Notes under the pieces: model-generated
Told to the model about the DNA's origin: nothing
The model's database searches: none
The model's input: the letters and a program-made list of their open reading frames with translations, nothing else
Assembly (NCBI GenBank): GCA_963924555.1
Contig: OZ004581.1
Coordinates: forward strand, 4,216,001-4,280,000
Reading direction: 5' to 3'
Length of the DNA stretch: 64,000 nucleotides
Origin: Crambe crambe
Taxonomy: Eukaryota > Porifera > Demospongiae > Poecilosclerida > Crambeidae
Shown: in pieces, positions 1 to 9,271 of the stretch
How positions within the stretch are numbered: the first letter of the stretch is position 1
Layout of the letters: each line of letters begins with the position of its first letter
Position numbers and translations under genes: made by a program

Positions 1-290
1 CGAGTGCCTTCGTGGACGCTTGACAGCCATAACTCCCGATTGCTTCATCCTATATCTACGATCTTGGTACCATCTTGAAGCTCTACACCTCAGGTAAGGA
101 ATGGTATCGTTCAAATTGAAGTACAGCTCAAGTCCTAACTGTCAATTGCCGTTCGAATGCCTTCATGGACGACTCAAATTCTCGAACGCTTCGTAGACAG
201 CACAGTTAGTTTATACACTTCGTAGACGCTACGTAGACAACATTAGAATGCTAGAACGCTTCGTAGACACAGTTAGCAATATACACTGAG
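1..290. repeat. Degenerate short repeats around a cttcgtagac core
   Basis: The core cttcgtagac or a close variant recurs several times, for example near 9, 158, 188, 218 and 256, often followed by acagttag. Spacing is irregular, so this looks like a decayed tandem array or a repeat fragment rather than a clean satellite. It may continue to the left of the window. No coding potential was seen. Confidence 0.4.
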
Positions 291-390
291 AAAAAAAACT
301 GTCTTGCTGAGTTGCGGTGGGCGTGGTAAGCTTATTTGGTAGAGGGTCGTTCTTGACATCCTTAGCCACACCCCTTGAAAAAAGTATGCA

Positions 391-691
391 AACAAGTGAG
401 AGTAAAAACATTTCTTCTAAATGAAAGACTGATGTAGGCTTGAGTACATGACTATAAAAAGTACGGAAACAAGGTGCTGGCTATGTACTTCATAGGCTCT
501 ACGCTGCAAGGTGTAGCCAAAAGGATAATATGGCAGCAGCGATGTAGGGTTTATATCAATTGTAGGGTTTGTCGATTCTGTAGAGCCTATGAAGTACATA
601 GCCAGCACCTTGTTTCCGTACTTTTTATAGTCATGTACTCAAGCCTACATCACTCTTTCATTTAGAAGAAATGTTTTTACTCTCACTTGTT
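391..691. mobile_element. Foldback element A (about 110-bp inverted arms)
   Basis: The left arm starting aacaagtgagagtaaaaac is repeated in inverse orientation up to position 691. Arms of roughly 110 bp are nearly perfect and enclose a unique centre of about 75 bp. It could form a very long hairpin. The termini resemble those of foldback B at 1150-1417, so both belong to one family with unrelated centres. A (TTA)n microsatellite follows immediately. No transposase is encoded and no clear target duplication was found. Confidence 0.8.
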
Positions 692-1104
692 ATTATTATT
701 ATTATTATTATTATTCATTCTTAATCATCATCCTATATTATGGAAGGAAGCTTCAGTTGTAGATCAAGCTAGGACTAGGAAATAGCTGCTTCTAAAAGAA
801 GCGCTTCATATTGGTTTATCTTCAGAAGAGCAGCGTTTTAATAGGGATGTAGGTCTAGAACTTCAAGGTTGCTGGGTTTCTATGCTTAAAGCCTTAGGGA
901 AATAGTGTTTATGACTTCAGGTATTGGCATGCTTTTATAATATCCATAGGCGTGTGCATGTGCATTGTCTAGATAACGAGCGTAACTATATAAGGACGTT
1001 TCTGTGTGCATTTTTTGTATCACCCTGATGAAGGCTAGAGTATTCTGGTCGAAACGTTGGTGGTTTGTTTCATAAGCTAATTTTATGAGAACTAATTCTA
1101 TTGA

Positions 1105-1145
<41 letters not shown>

Positions 1146-1149
1146 TATG
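692..1149. other. Spacer between two foldbacks, bounded by ATT microsatellites
   Basis: A (TTA)n run starts this stretch and an (ATT)n run of about 40 bp ends it. Near 1026-1060 there is ctgatga, then a pairable stem, then gaaac, which recalls the core of a hammerhead ribozyme; the third helix is not apparent. No coding region was recognised. Confidence 0.4.
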
Positions 1150-1417
1150 ACAAGTGAGCGCAAAAAATTTCTTCGAAATAAAAAGTTAAGTAGGGATAGC
1201 CTAAAATCTAACTGGGCTGTATAATGAATGTACTGCAGCCTCGTTTGAAAATAATCCCTAGATTTACATTCACTGCCTATAGCTAGCTATGGGCTGTTAT
1301 AAAAGTAGGGATTATTTTCAAACGAGGCTGCAGTACATTCATTATACAGCCCAGTTAGATTTTAGGCTATCCCTACTTAACTTTTTATTTCGAAAAAAAA
1401 TTTTGCGCTCACTTGTT
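1150..1417. mobile_element. Foldback element B (about 110-bp inverted arms)
   Basis: Arms begin acaagtgagcgcaaaaaat and run through a gcagcctcgtttgaaaata segment, which is repeated inversely on the right. The centre is only about 45 bp. The outer 35 bp match foldback A apart from scattered changes, while the inner arms are different. An (ATT)n microsatellite abuts the left end. This is a non-autonomous DNA element; its mobiliser is unknown. Confidence 0.8.
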
Positions 1418-2157
1418 TCTATCCTTTTTTTAGTGTTGAAAGTAAGTTTGTGTAAGTAAAGAATTGAGGGTGGCAGTATTGATTCTCACTTCAACTGAGA
1501 GTATGCAGTGATCATTATTATTTGATATGAGGCTACAGTACTATAGTCTATACAAAGCCAGCTCTACATAAACCTATCTTTTTTCTTTTGTAGGCATGAG
1601 CATCTGTAGTGTCAGGAAGATCATCAGATAAGAATAAATAGCGAGCTAAACGATAAACTGAAGACCTAAGGCTGCACTGTAGCCGGCCACATTTGCACTT
1701 ATACGTGGCCCCGCCCATACGCTCTGCCCCCTACCGACGTGCACTTCAAAATGGCGTAGAAATATTAGCTGAGTGCTATATCACTGATTTGTGAAGTAGC
1801 GCTTTAGTCAAAACTAATAACAAAAGATCAGCCTCTAGGTGCCGCTCTAAGAGATGGCCAAAGCAGAATTTTGATGACTATAGCCAATAAGTCGGTACGT
1901 CGATCTTATACATTATTATTATTATCCATATAAAGAAAAAGAACAAAAGTCAATTTTAGACATCGTTTTTTTCTTATGTTAGTGAATGCATTTTTGGTTT
2001 TTGAACATTCTCCTCTCTTCTTTTTAGATGTAATAATTCACTGTAGCCTTCTGAGAACCTGTAGAGTAAGGGTAGAAGAGAAAGAATAGTTTGTACAGTC
2101 CTATGACCTTTGACCTGCCATCCCTACTTAGAGAGTGCTAGCGCACTCTCTGATTAT
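1366..2157 (+). repeat. Dispersed repeat family X, copy 1
   Basis: This block is homologous, in the same orientation, to 27763-28563. Shared landmarks are a start at atccctacttaac, an internal atggcg-containing segment, the phrase tagccttctgagaacctgta, and an end at catccctacttagagagtgc followed by the palindrome gagagtgctagcgcactctc. The left end overlaps the right arm of foldback B, so the two are probably related or nested. It is non-coding. A diverged relative may lie at 57660-58165. Confidence 0.6.
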
Positions 2158-2193
2158 TATTATGATGATTATGATTATGATTATGATTAATTA

Positions 2194-2310
2194 TTGCCTA
2201 TGGAATACCATGATTTATTACACATGAGGTGGTCAATATTTCCCTCAGCTTGGAGCCTCGGAAATATTGCCCACCTCATGTGTAATAAATCATATACTGA
2301 AGGGTGCAAT
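2194..2310. mobile_element. Small foldback element C
   Basis: The arm atgatttattacacatgagg, with flanking sequence, is repeated inversely about 25 bp away, giving a hairpin with arms of about 50 bp. Similar single-arm sequence occurs at 3320-3381. Non-coding. Confidence 0.65.
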
Positions 2311-2384
2311 AACTTATTTATTCTATGGCTATCTGAGACAAACAACTTATTATTTCATGGTTATCTAAAGGATAATATAGTGCT

Positions 2385-3190
2385 TCAACTCTTTAGAAGA
2401 TTTTGCTGCTGAGTTTATGTGAAACAAAGTACTTAGATAAGCCTAGAGCCTCTACAACTACTACTATAGCAATGTGCAGCATTTGGCAGTGAGCAAGTGA
2501 CAGGGGCGCCGGAACCGGCCCGGCAGACCCGGCAGCTGCCGGACCAATATTGAAAAAAAAAATCAGTTACTAAAGACTAAAGTAATCTTATAATGTTGTA
2601 AACCTGAGCTAAGTCGCAGTGTCGCAGCTTGGATCCAGTTCTACAGTACAGCGCTTCAGAGCGATCTCTAATTAACGCACACCAATTCGCTGCCACGCCC
2701 ATAATGATTGAAAATAGGGCTGAAAAGAAAAGGAAAAAAAGGACAGTGGATTTAGCTAGCTAGCTAACTGAAAAATAAAAGCTTAGCTAAGCAGGCAAAA
2801 TCATGCTTCTTAGGCCATAGCTACAGTGGAATAAGTTACAACGTATATACCATTGGACAGGCACAATTGAACCATTTTTATGACTCTATAAACATTTTTA
2901 CAAGAATAAAGCAGGACTTTAATGTAGAGTGGGGATGAGCACCAAATGATTAATCAGCATTGCAAAAAAAATTGTTTTCAGGTTTCAAATAATATGGCTT
3001 GCAATAAAATCTCTAGCTAACTCATGCATGGTTTTTGCCTGACCAATCAAAATTTGCTTCCTCCACCTCTGAGTGAGCAATTAAAGCGATAGGCTCCAGT
3101 GCTGTCAGAGACAAGAGTCATGTCAGAGACAAGAGTCATGCAATTGGTGGTTCCAACCAGGAAGCTCCATACATAGAAAGCTATAAAATA
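2385..3190 (-). repeat. Dispersed repeat family R, minus-oriented copy (interrupted)
   Basis: The segment 2385-2500 (gtgcttcaactctttagaag through tagcaatgtgcag) is inversely repeated at 6620-6725. The segment 3060-3185 (cagagacaagagtcatg, ggtggttccaaccaggaagc) is inversely repeated at 28905-28990. Both blocks belong to one dispersed family seen at least six times in the window. A GC-rich stretch at 2501-2545 starting caggggcgccgg resembles a hAT-type terminus, but no partner end was found. Confidence 0.5.
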
Positions 3191-3319
3191 CACTTAGATA
3201 AGCCAAGCGTGTATCCACTTAAGTATAGGACAAGAACTAAAACCATAACCATACTAGTATTTATTCCATGTCACATAGACCAATCAAATTATCTCATTTT
3301 AGAGAGCTGTAGAATAATC

Positions 3320-3400
3320 ATTGCACCCTTCAGTATGGAATACCATGATTTATTACTCATGAGGTGGGCAATATTTTCCAAGGCCGCAGGCGTAAGTATG
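3320..3400. repeat. Half copy of foldback C
   Basis: cacccttcagtatggaatac followed by the catgatttattac arm matches one arm of the element at 2194-2310. The inverted partner is absent here, so it is a deleted or solo arm. Confidence 0.55.
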
Positions 3401-3654
3401 TAGGTACATGTCATGCAACATATTCACACGAAGAAAATGGCCTCCCAAACCCGTAGTAATTCTCATGGTTGTTATAGCTACCATGTGACATTAAATGTCA
3501 TAATGCTGCACATTTTTTCATTTTTTATTTATTTTTATTGCTTCACAAATTTTATTCAAATTATGCAATGTGGCTATAGATGAGCAGTGACAAATGACTG
3601 GAACATAAAATTTGTAGGTCACCTAGCCAGGATGGCTAGGAGCCTTAAAGGAAA

Positions 3655-3747
3655 AAAATTTATGCTAAATAAAAAGGCCATGTAGGGTTAGTCTGTACTT
3701 TAACAGTTTCTGTCAACAAAAATCAAAATTATGCTGCCTTCAATAAT
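3655..3747. repeat. Half copy of foldback D
   Basis: aaaaaggccatgtagggtta and attatgctgccttcaataat match the left arm of the complete foldback at 57384-57632. The copy ends where the central part of the foldback would begin. The next about 100 bp (3748-3850) is AT-rich unassigned sequence. Confidence 0.6.
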
Positions 3748-3913
3748 ACCGTAATCGTATAAATTTTCGGAGGTTTAAAATTTCGTGATTTCCGGAGCTG
3801 TTCCTATAATAAAAATTTCCGCAGAACGAGGTTGCTTTGTCAAGTCACCCACATTTGTAACCCCTCCCCCCCTCTCAAATTCACAAGCAAGTTATGTGAC
3901 AGAGGTAGAGTAG

Positions 3914-6631
3914 CTAATTGAACTGTGTAGGTGGTTCATAGCTAAACCTAATAACTTGTCTATGGCCAAAGGACTGATTTCTATGTTGAACAAGTTTTCT
4001 GTCAGACCCAGTGAGCTCTAATGACTTCGGAGACTCACGGAGATCAAACGGGGGTTGACTGTTCCATAACCTGGGCAATTTGTTGAAGTACAAGTGGTGG
4101 GCTAGTGAGGTACGGGAACGAGTATGGCACATTTTTGAATGGATACCAGATCGAGTCGTGCCTTGACTAAAGGACACGTAAGAGGTGATATTGAAGTGGT
4201 CACCTGTCTTGTTCAGATTTCTGATATCGAACATGATATCGTTGATCTCCAATTCAGCCATCAGAGGAAGCATGTCCAAGGCTAGCAGGCGGGTCTTGTA
4301 GTCAGATGTATAGTCTACAAGGATGAACTTTGTGGCCCTCCTCTGTATTTTCTTCAGCAGCACAATATCCTTGATTAGGTGGGGTCTCCAGACCTGCGAA
4401 CAGTAGAGCAACTGGGTACGGATAAGTGTTAGGTACAGCATCCTCTTTGCTTTGATGGAATTTGCAGACTTGAACGTCAGGGTTCTGTACGCTCTGGAGG
4501 CAAGGTACTGGTAGTGAATAGACCAGGAAAGGTCAGCAGAAGCAATTAATCCAAGGTCTTTGTGAGTGGCCTTTGTGGAAATCAACGAGTCATTGATGTA
4601 AAAATACCTCGTGATGGGCGAATCCTTCACTGAATAGCTCATATGCACACACTTTGCTGCCTTGAATCTAATCTTCCATTTCTTACGCCAAATTTCTAGA
4701 CTGTCAAGGTCTGTTGTAGCTCTTCACAGTGCACCTCTGTTGATGCTTTTTTAATGCATTTCGTATCGTCTACAAACAGGAACATGGAGGTATGTTGGAT
4801 GGCAGTGGTAGGTCATTAACATACACCACAAACCAGTATACTACTTTGTGGGACACCAGACACAACAGGTAGGAGTGTTGAGTGACCGTTACCTATGCAC
4901 ACACATTGCTGACGTCCGGTAAGATAGCTCTTGAACCACTTCCACAAACCCCCAGTGACACCTAGGTTATGTAACTTCATCAAAAGCTCATTATGTGCCA
5001 CACTGTCAAATGCTTTAGCAAAATCCAAATAGTCTGTTTGAAAGCAGATTCGAGTATCTTGTGAAATACAAGCAAAAGTTGTTGCATGATACATCTTCCT
5101 TCCAAAAAACCAAACTGGCTATCTGACAAGTTAGACACGATAGCCTTGGTGCATTTGGTGTGCACTAGTCGCTCAAGAACTTTGGAAGTTGAGCTCAGGA
5201 GAAAGATGGGCCGGTTTTGAACCATAGCTTTATCTGCTGACTTGTGGATTGGAATAATCCTGTGTAGTTTCCATTCTTGCGGTATGGTGTGGTGGTCAAG
5301 GCACTGCTGGAACAAGTGCAATAGAGGGACACAGAGGGCTAATGAGCAGAATTTGAGGACATTTGGGCCAATGCCATCAAGGCCCATGGCTTTGGAGGCG
5401 TCCAATGAATTTAAAGCCTCGTAGACTTCCATTTCAGTGAGCTCCAGCTTAGTACCGTCCTGCGGTGGATCCATATAATCTGGCAGGCTGAATGAACTCT
5501 GAGTGAAGACTGAGTGGAAGTAGGAGTTAAACAGGTTTGATCAATCCTCATCTGTACTGGCCAAGACATTTTCATGGGTTACTGTGTTTGAGATAGACCC
5601 ACCCTTCTTGATATGTCTAATATAGTTAAATATGCTCGAGCTACCCTTGCATTCAGGGTCTGTAATCAAGTTGTTTTCGTATGTTGCCTTAGCTGTTTCT
5701 AGGGCCGTCGTAAAGAGCACTTCCTCCAATTCTAGCTTTGACAGCCTCCCCCTGGTTGGATGTCTAGAGCACATACGATGTTTGAATTTCAGGCATTTGA
5801 ATCTGTGACGAAGGTCCCTAGTGAACCATTTAGGTAACTGGGAGGTCTTGAGTTGGAACTGGGGAATAAAGAGTTTCATACCAGTCACAACAATCTGCTT
5901 GATTATAGCCCACACTTCATCCACATCATTCAACTCTGCACAGATAGAGAAGTCTTCATCCGATAAATAATTGCTTAGCCCAACCCAGTCCACTTTACTG
6001 TAGTCAAAAACCAGACGACCACCAAGGGAGCATGAAGCAGGCTCACTGACCCTGAGTTGGAAAGAAACCAGGAAATGGTCCAATTGGAAAGGCAAAGCAC
6101 TGATAGAGTGCACCTTAGGGTTGTACAGAAGATCCTCATTGGTAGTGAGGACAAGGTCAAGAGCGGTAGAGGTCTGAGGCGGAAGGTGGAATATACACAA
6201 CACATATGGTATTGTGGTGGCCGATACCAGTGTTGACGGTCACAACTTCCAGATCCCTAGGTGAGTCCATTTCCATATTGCCGGGGGTTTCTGTGTGGGT
6301 GTGGGAAGGAGAGTGTGTTACTGGGGACAGATAGCAGGGCATTTGGCTGATAGGGAGTGGATTCGTCTACAGAAGCTTGGACAGAAACAGTATCACTGTC
6401 TGCGTATTGGAATGTGTTGGATGAATCAACTTTGCCCAAGATAACATTGTTTACAAGCAGAGAACTCTTTCTGTTTTTCCTCTCAATGCCACTTTGGATC
6501 AGTGACCAACGTACACTCATTAAGCATTTTTCTTTCTTCCTCTCCTCAGGGGACCTGTCAGGCTTGATTGAGTAAGGAGACTGCAACTCTCGATGCTTTA
6601 AGAGCACATCAGTAGCATCTGCCATCTGCAC
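3914..6631 (-). mobile_element. Broken non-LTR retrotransposon (LINE, CR1/jockey-like)
   Basis: Read on the minus strand. The end of an APE-type endonuclease (LDLVLTTNEDL, with a following DH) lies at about 6050-6170. The reverse transcriptase follows: palm motif A AFDSVAHN at about 5000-5020, GVPQ at about 4840, and a catalytic box FVDD at 4765-4776 in place of the usual YADD. A thumb/C-terminal region (RTQLLYCSQVW, KKIQRRATKF) runs to a stop at 3914. The reading frame is broken at least twice within the RT, once near 5050 and once between GVPQ and FVDD. The endonuclease lacks its N-terminal part, and a short upstream reading frame (6257-6631) may be an ORF1 or N-terminal remnant. It is immobile. 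The precise clade needs a tree. Confidence 0.85.
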
Positions 6632-6770
6632 ATTGCTATAGTAGTAGTTATATAGAGGCTCTAATAATTATCTAAGTGCTTTGTTACATATAATCAAAGT
6701 CTTCTAAAGAGTTGAAGCACTAAAGAGTATTTCCTTGCTCCCTTGCTATCAAATGCACATTACCCTAGTA
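6620..6770 (+). repeat. Dispersed repeat family R fragment
   Basis: tgcacattgctatagtagta, ctaagtgctttgt and agagttgaagcac occur in this order. The block is the inverse of 2385-2500 and is similar to blocks at 29010-29150 and 31700-31810. It touches the 5' end of the LINE fragment, so the LINE seems to lie between two inverted copies of this family. Confidence 0.55.
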
Positions 6771-8162
6771 TGAAGGATTATTATCTGACCCCAAGGGCAA
6801 AGGTGATATGCATACATAACTGCTTGAAGGCAGCTACATCTGCAGCTATTGATTTAAAATATTTTTCAATCATTCCAGAGCTGATAACTGATATAGAGAT
6901 GTCTAGGTTAGGTCTAACACATTCTGTCCTGCTGGCCTTTGAAGTGGTCATGATATAGATTGATGTAACACTATACACTAGGTTTTAAGGCTTACAATTT
7001 CCTTCACCAGAATAGTTCCTTCACCTGAAATGTTCTCTTCAGTTCCTTTACCAGAAAAGTTCTCTTCAGTTCTTTCACCAGTAATGTTCTTTCAGTAGCT
7101 AGAAAAACTCATAATGTGAAGAGTTTATTAGGCAATACAATTGCAATAGCCTTACAATTTCCTTCACCCTAGCTAAAGAACTCACTGAATGAGAAAATTA
7201 GGCCAAAATGAGCAACAAAAGTTACTGGAGCTTCATCACTCTACCTTGAATAATCCTACTCTCTACATCTTGGGGGAAAGGCTTTAAAATGGAGAAGACA
7301 GCACCATTTCTGTTTTTTGCTGATCTGTTGGCCTGTCAATTCATACAATGTACTTAATATTAATTTCTTATAGCAAATAATCTTATCACTACCAGTTTCA
7401 AGTAATTAGGCTATAATGTTACCTCTTTTCCCTCATCTGCTTTGGCAACTAAAAATTCCTTTTTGCCTTTTAGGATTTTATACAGCATCATTGATGAAGC
7501 GTATGCTAGAAGGTCGCAATAATAGCACTCCTTCTGGCCGAATTGCCAGGACTTGCTGCTTGAGATGGAAGACATCTGTTCTTTTAAAAAAACACCATAC
7601 CTGAGTTATTATAATGCTAATCATTATGACTGCGACATTACACATGTGACTTAGCTCACATCATACACATGAAGATTCCTACAGCACAAAATCAATTCCT
7701 CTCCCAATTCATCCAAAGAACTGACACTGCTGGATGAAGATGCAACATCAAATGCATGTGATTTTTCTGCATCTTCACTATAGTTGGGGCCATTTTCAAA
7801 GAAAAATAATTGAATATGTCTTCCCTAAGCTCCTCCATATTAGCTGCTTTACCAACCTGCATCTCAGGTTGGAGTTTCTTTTATCCCTGAATCCACAAAT
7901 TTCTTACCCAGACCGATCATGGCTCCAATAGCACTAAAAGACTTCTCTAGAAAAGAAGAAAATGCTCTAAAATGATTTACAGGTATATAGAGGGGTGGAT
8001 TAGCAAATTCAATAAGCAAACATCATGAGATATATACCTGGATAATTGCAATATTCAGCTAACTATAGTTTTAGTTGAAGCTGTAGCTACTCACTTAGTC
8101 CGTTCAGAAGCAATGAATTAGCTGCAATTACTACCATACATGATGGAACTTTCTCCCCTCAC
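6771..8162. other. Unassigned stretch, possibly remains of the adjoining decayed gene
   Basis: No intact gene was recognised. Short tandem-like phrases (ccttcaccagaa..gttctcttcagt) occur at 7003-7090. On the minus strand, short readable pieces near 7430-7600 and 7740-7830 could be eroded continuation of the ATPase fragment at 8163-8695, but they carry stops and no motif is secure. Confidence 0.3.
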
Positions 8163-8695
8163 TTAATGGTAGCCTCTTTTGTTGAAGAGTGCTATGGTTA
8201 GGTCATTCAAAGCGGCTCTTAATTTCGGGTCATCAATTCCAAATGGGAGATTGGAGTTATAGCTTAGCTCACAATACTTCTCCAAGGAAGTCTTGCAGTA
8301 GGGTGACCCCAAGACCAGCTCGAAGAGCAGTTGTCTTACCAGTTGCCGATTCACCAAAGGCCATGGCACAACTTCCTAACACCAGAAGTGTAGGAATGAA
8401 ATTATGATTAGTTGACTGAAGTAACTGAAGTAAGGAATGTAGGGGTTGAGTTGGTACATGCTGAATCAGGTGAAGTGATGCCTAGACCAAAATACATGTT
8501 GCTAATCCAAATGCTGGATGAATCATTAGGGTTTATAGCTTCTCCATCATCTCCAATGTAGATGTTCTGTCCAAGTACCCAAGAACCATCATTCTGAAGC
8601 CCAATATTTTCAACTGTCTTGCCTTGTGGCAGTTTACCAGCAAGCACATCTTTTTTGCTGAATATATTCTGACAATTGGTAATCATTAAATCCAC
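8163..8695 (-). pseudogene. Fragment of a P-loop ATPase gene (sponge/cnidarian multicopy type)
   Basis: The minus strand reads, in order: a strand-rich segment with SWVLGQNIYIGDDGE and SSSIWISNMYFGLGI (8480-8600), a Walker A motif FGESATGKTTAL at 8323-8358, and LPFGIDDPKLRAALNDL at about 8200-8260, the last in a different frame from the Walker A. Such a module (WVL..., a GES.(S/T)GKT loop, then an IDDP block) is familiar to me from multicopy uncharacterised genes of sponges and cnidarians and resembles DUF927-type helicase ATPases. Frame changes between the blocks and the lack of flanking exons point to a decayed copy. Function is not assigned. Confidence 0.5.
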
Positions 8696-9271
8696 AGGTT
8701 AGCCTGTAAGAATAATTGACTTGTTGCATGAATTTATCCTTTTTCATGGTGTATTCTGATGTAAAATAACACAATTGAGCTCTTTTAGAGAAGAAGTATT
8801 CACAATTGATGATTGTTTCAAGATTCCCTAAAACTCCAGTACCTAGCTAACTGGCTGGCTGAAAATCAAAGTCATGCGCATGCGTATAACTATTTCTGCG
8901 TGCTAGCTCTACACATTCAGGATGTCCTGTTTTTATGTTATTTATCTTACAGCGACAACGTATGCATAGTATCAGATTTTGGCCTACTATATATGCGCAA
9001 TGACGTCTATGTATGACCCTATGCATGCCCAGTACATGGTTGTCGCTTGACGGTTGGTAACCAGTGTTTCAAGATTCCTTATAGCACAGCGGCATGCAAA
9101 GAGCCAAAATCATATGTACATCACTAGCTATTTATTCAGTGTCAAATGTTGCACATTGCCCTAGTTAAGTTTCAAATATTAGTCATTATTAGCTCTGCAT
9201 GTGTACACTGAAACTTTAGTGTGATCATTATTGTAAGTATGTATGAATGTAATAGTGCTCTATTTATTCAG
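8696..9271. other. Intergenic or MCM10 intronic sequence, nothing recognised
   Basis: No exon for the MCM10 OB-fold was recognised here, although the recognised gene begins at 9272. The phrase tgtttcaagattcc occurs twice, near 8815 and 9066, suggesting an unidentified small repeat. Confidence 0.3.

Noticed and set aside
1020-1065. Hammerhead-ribozyme-like core (ctgatga, seven-pair stem with wobble pairs, gaaac)
   Set aside because: There is an extra base before the stem and no helix III or cleavage triplet in register. The phrase also occurs as a common tail motif of retroelements. Worth a covariance-model scan, but not supported by eye.
391-3400. CRISPR-like repeat-spacer array
   Set aside because: The repeats are long inverted arms of foldback elements and dispersed transposons, not regular direct repeats with unique spacers; the genome is eukaryotic.
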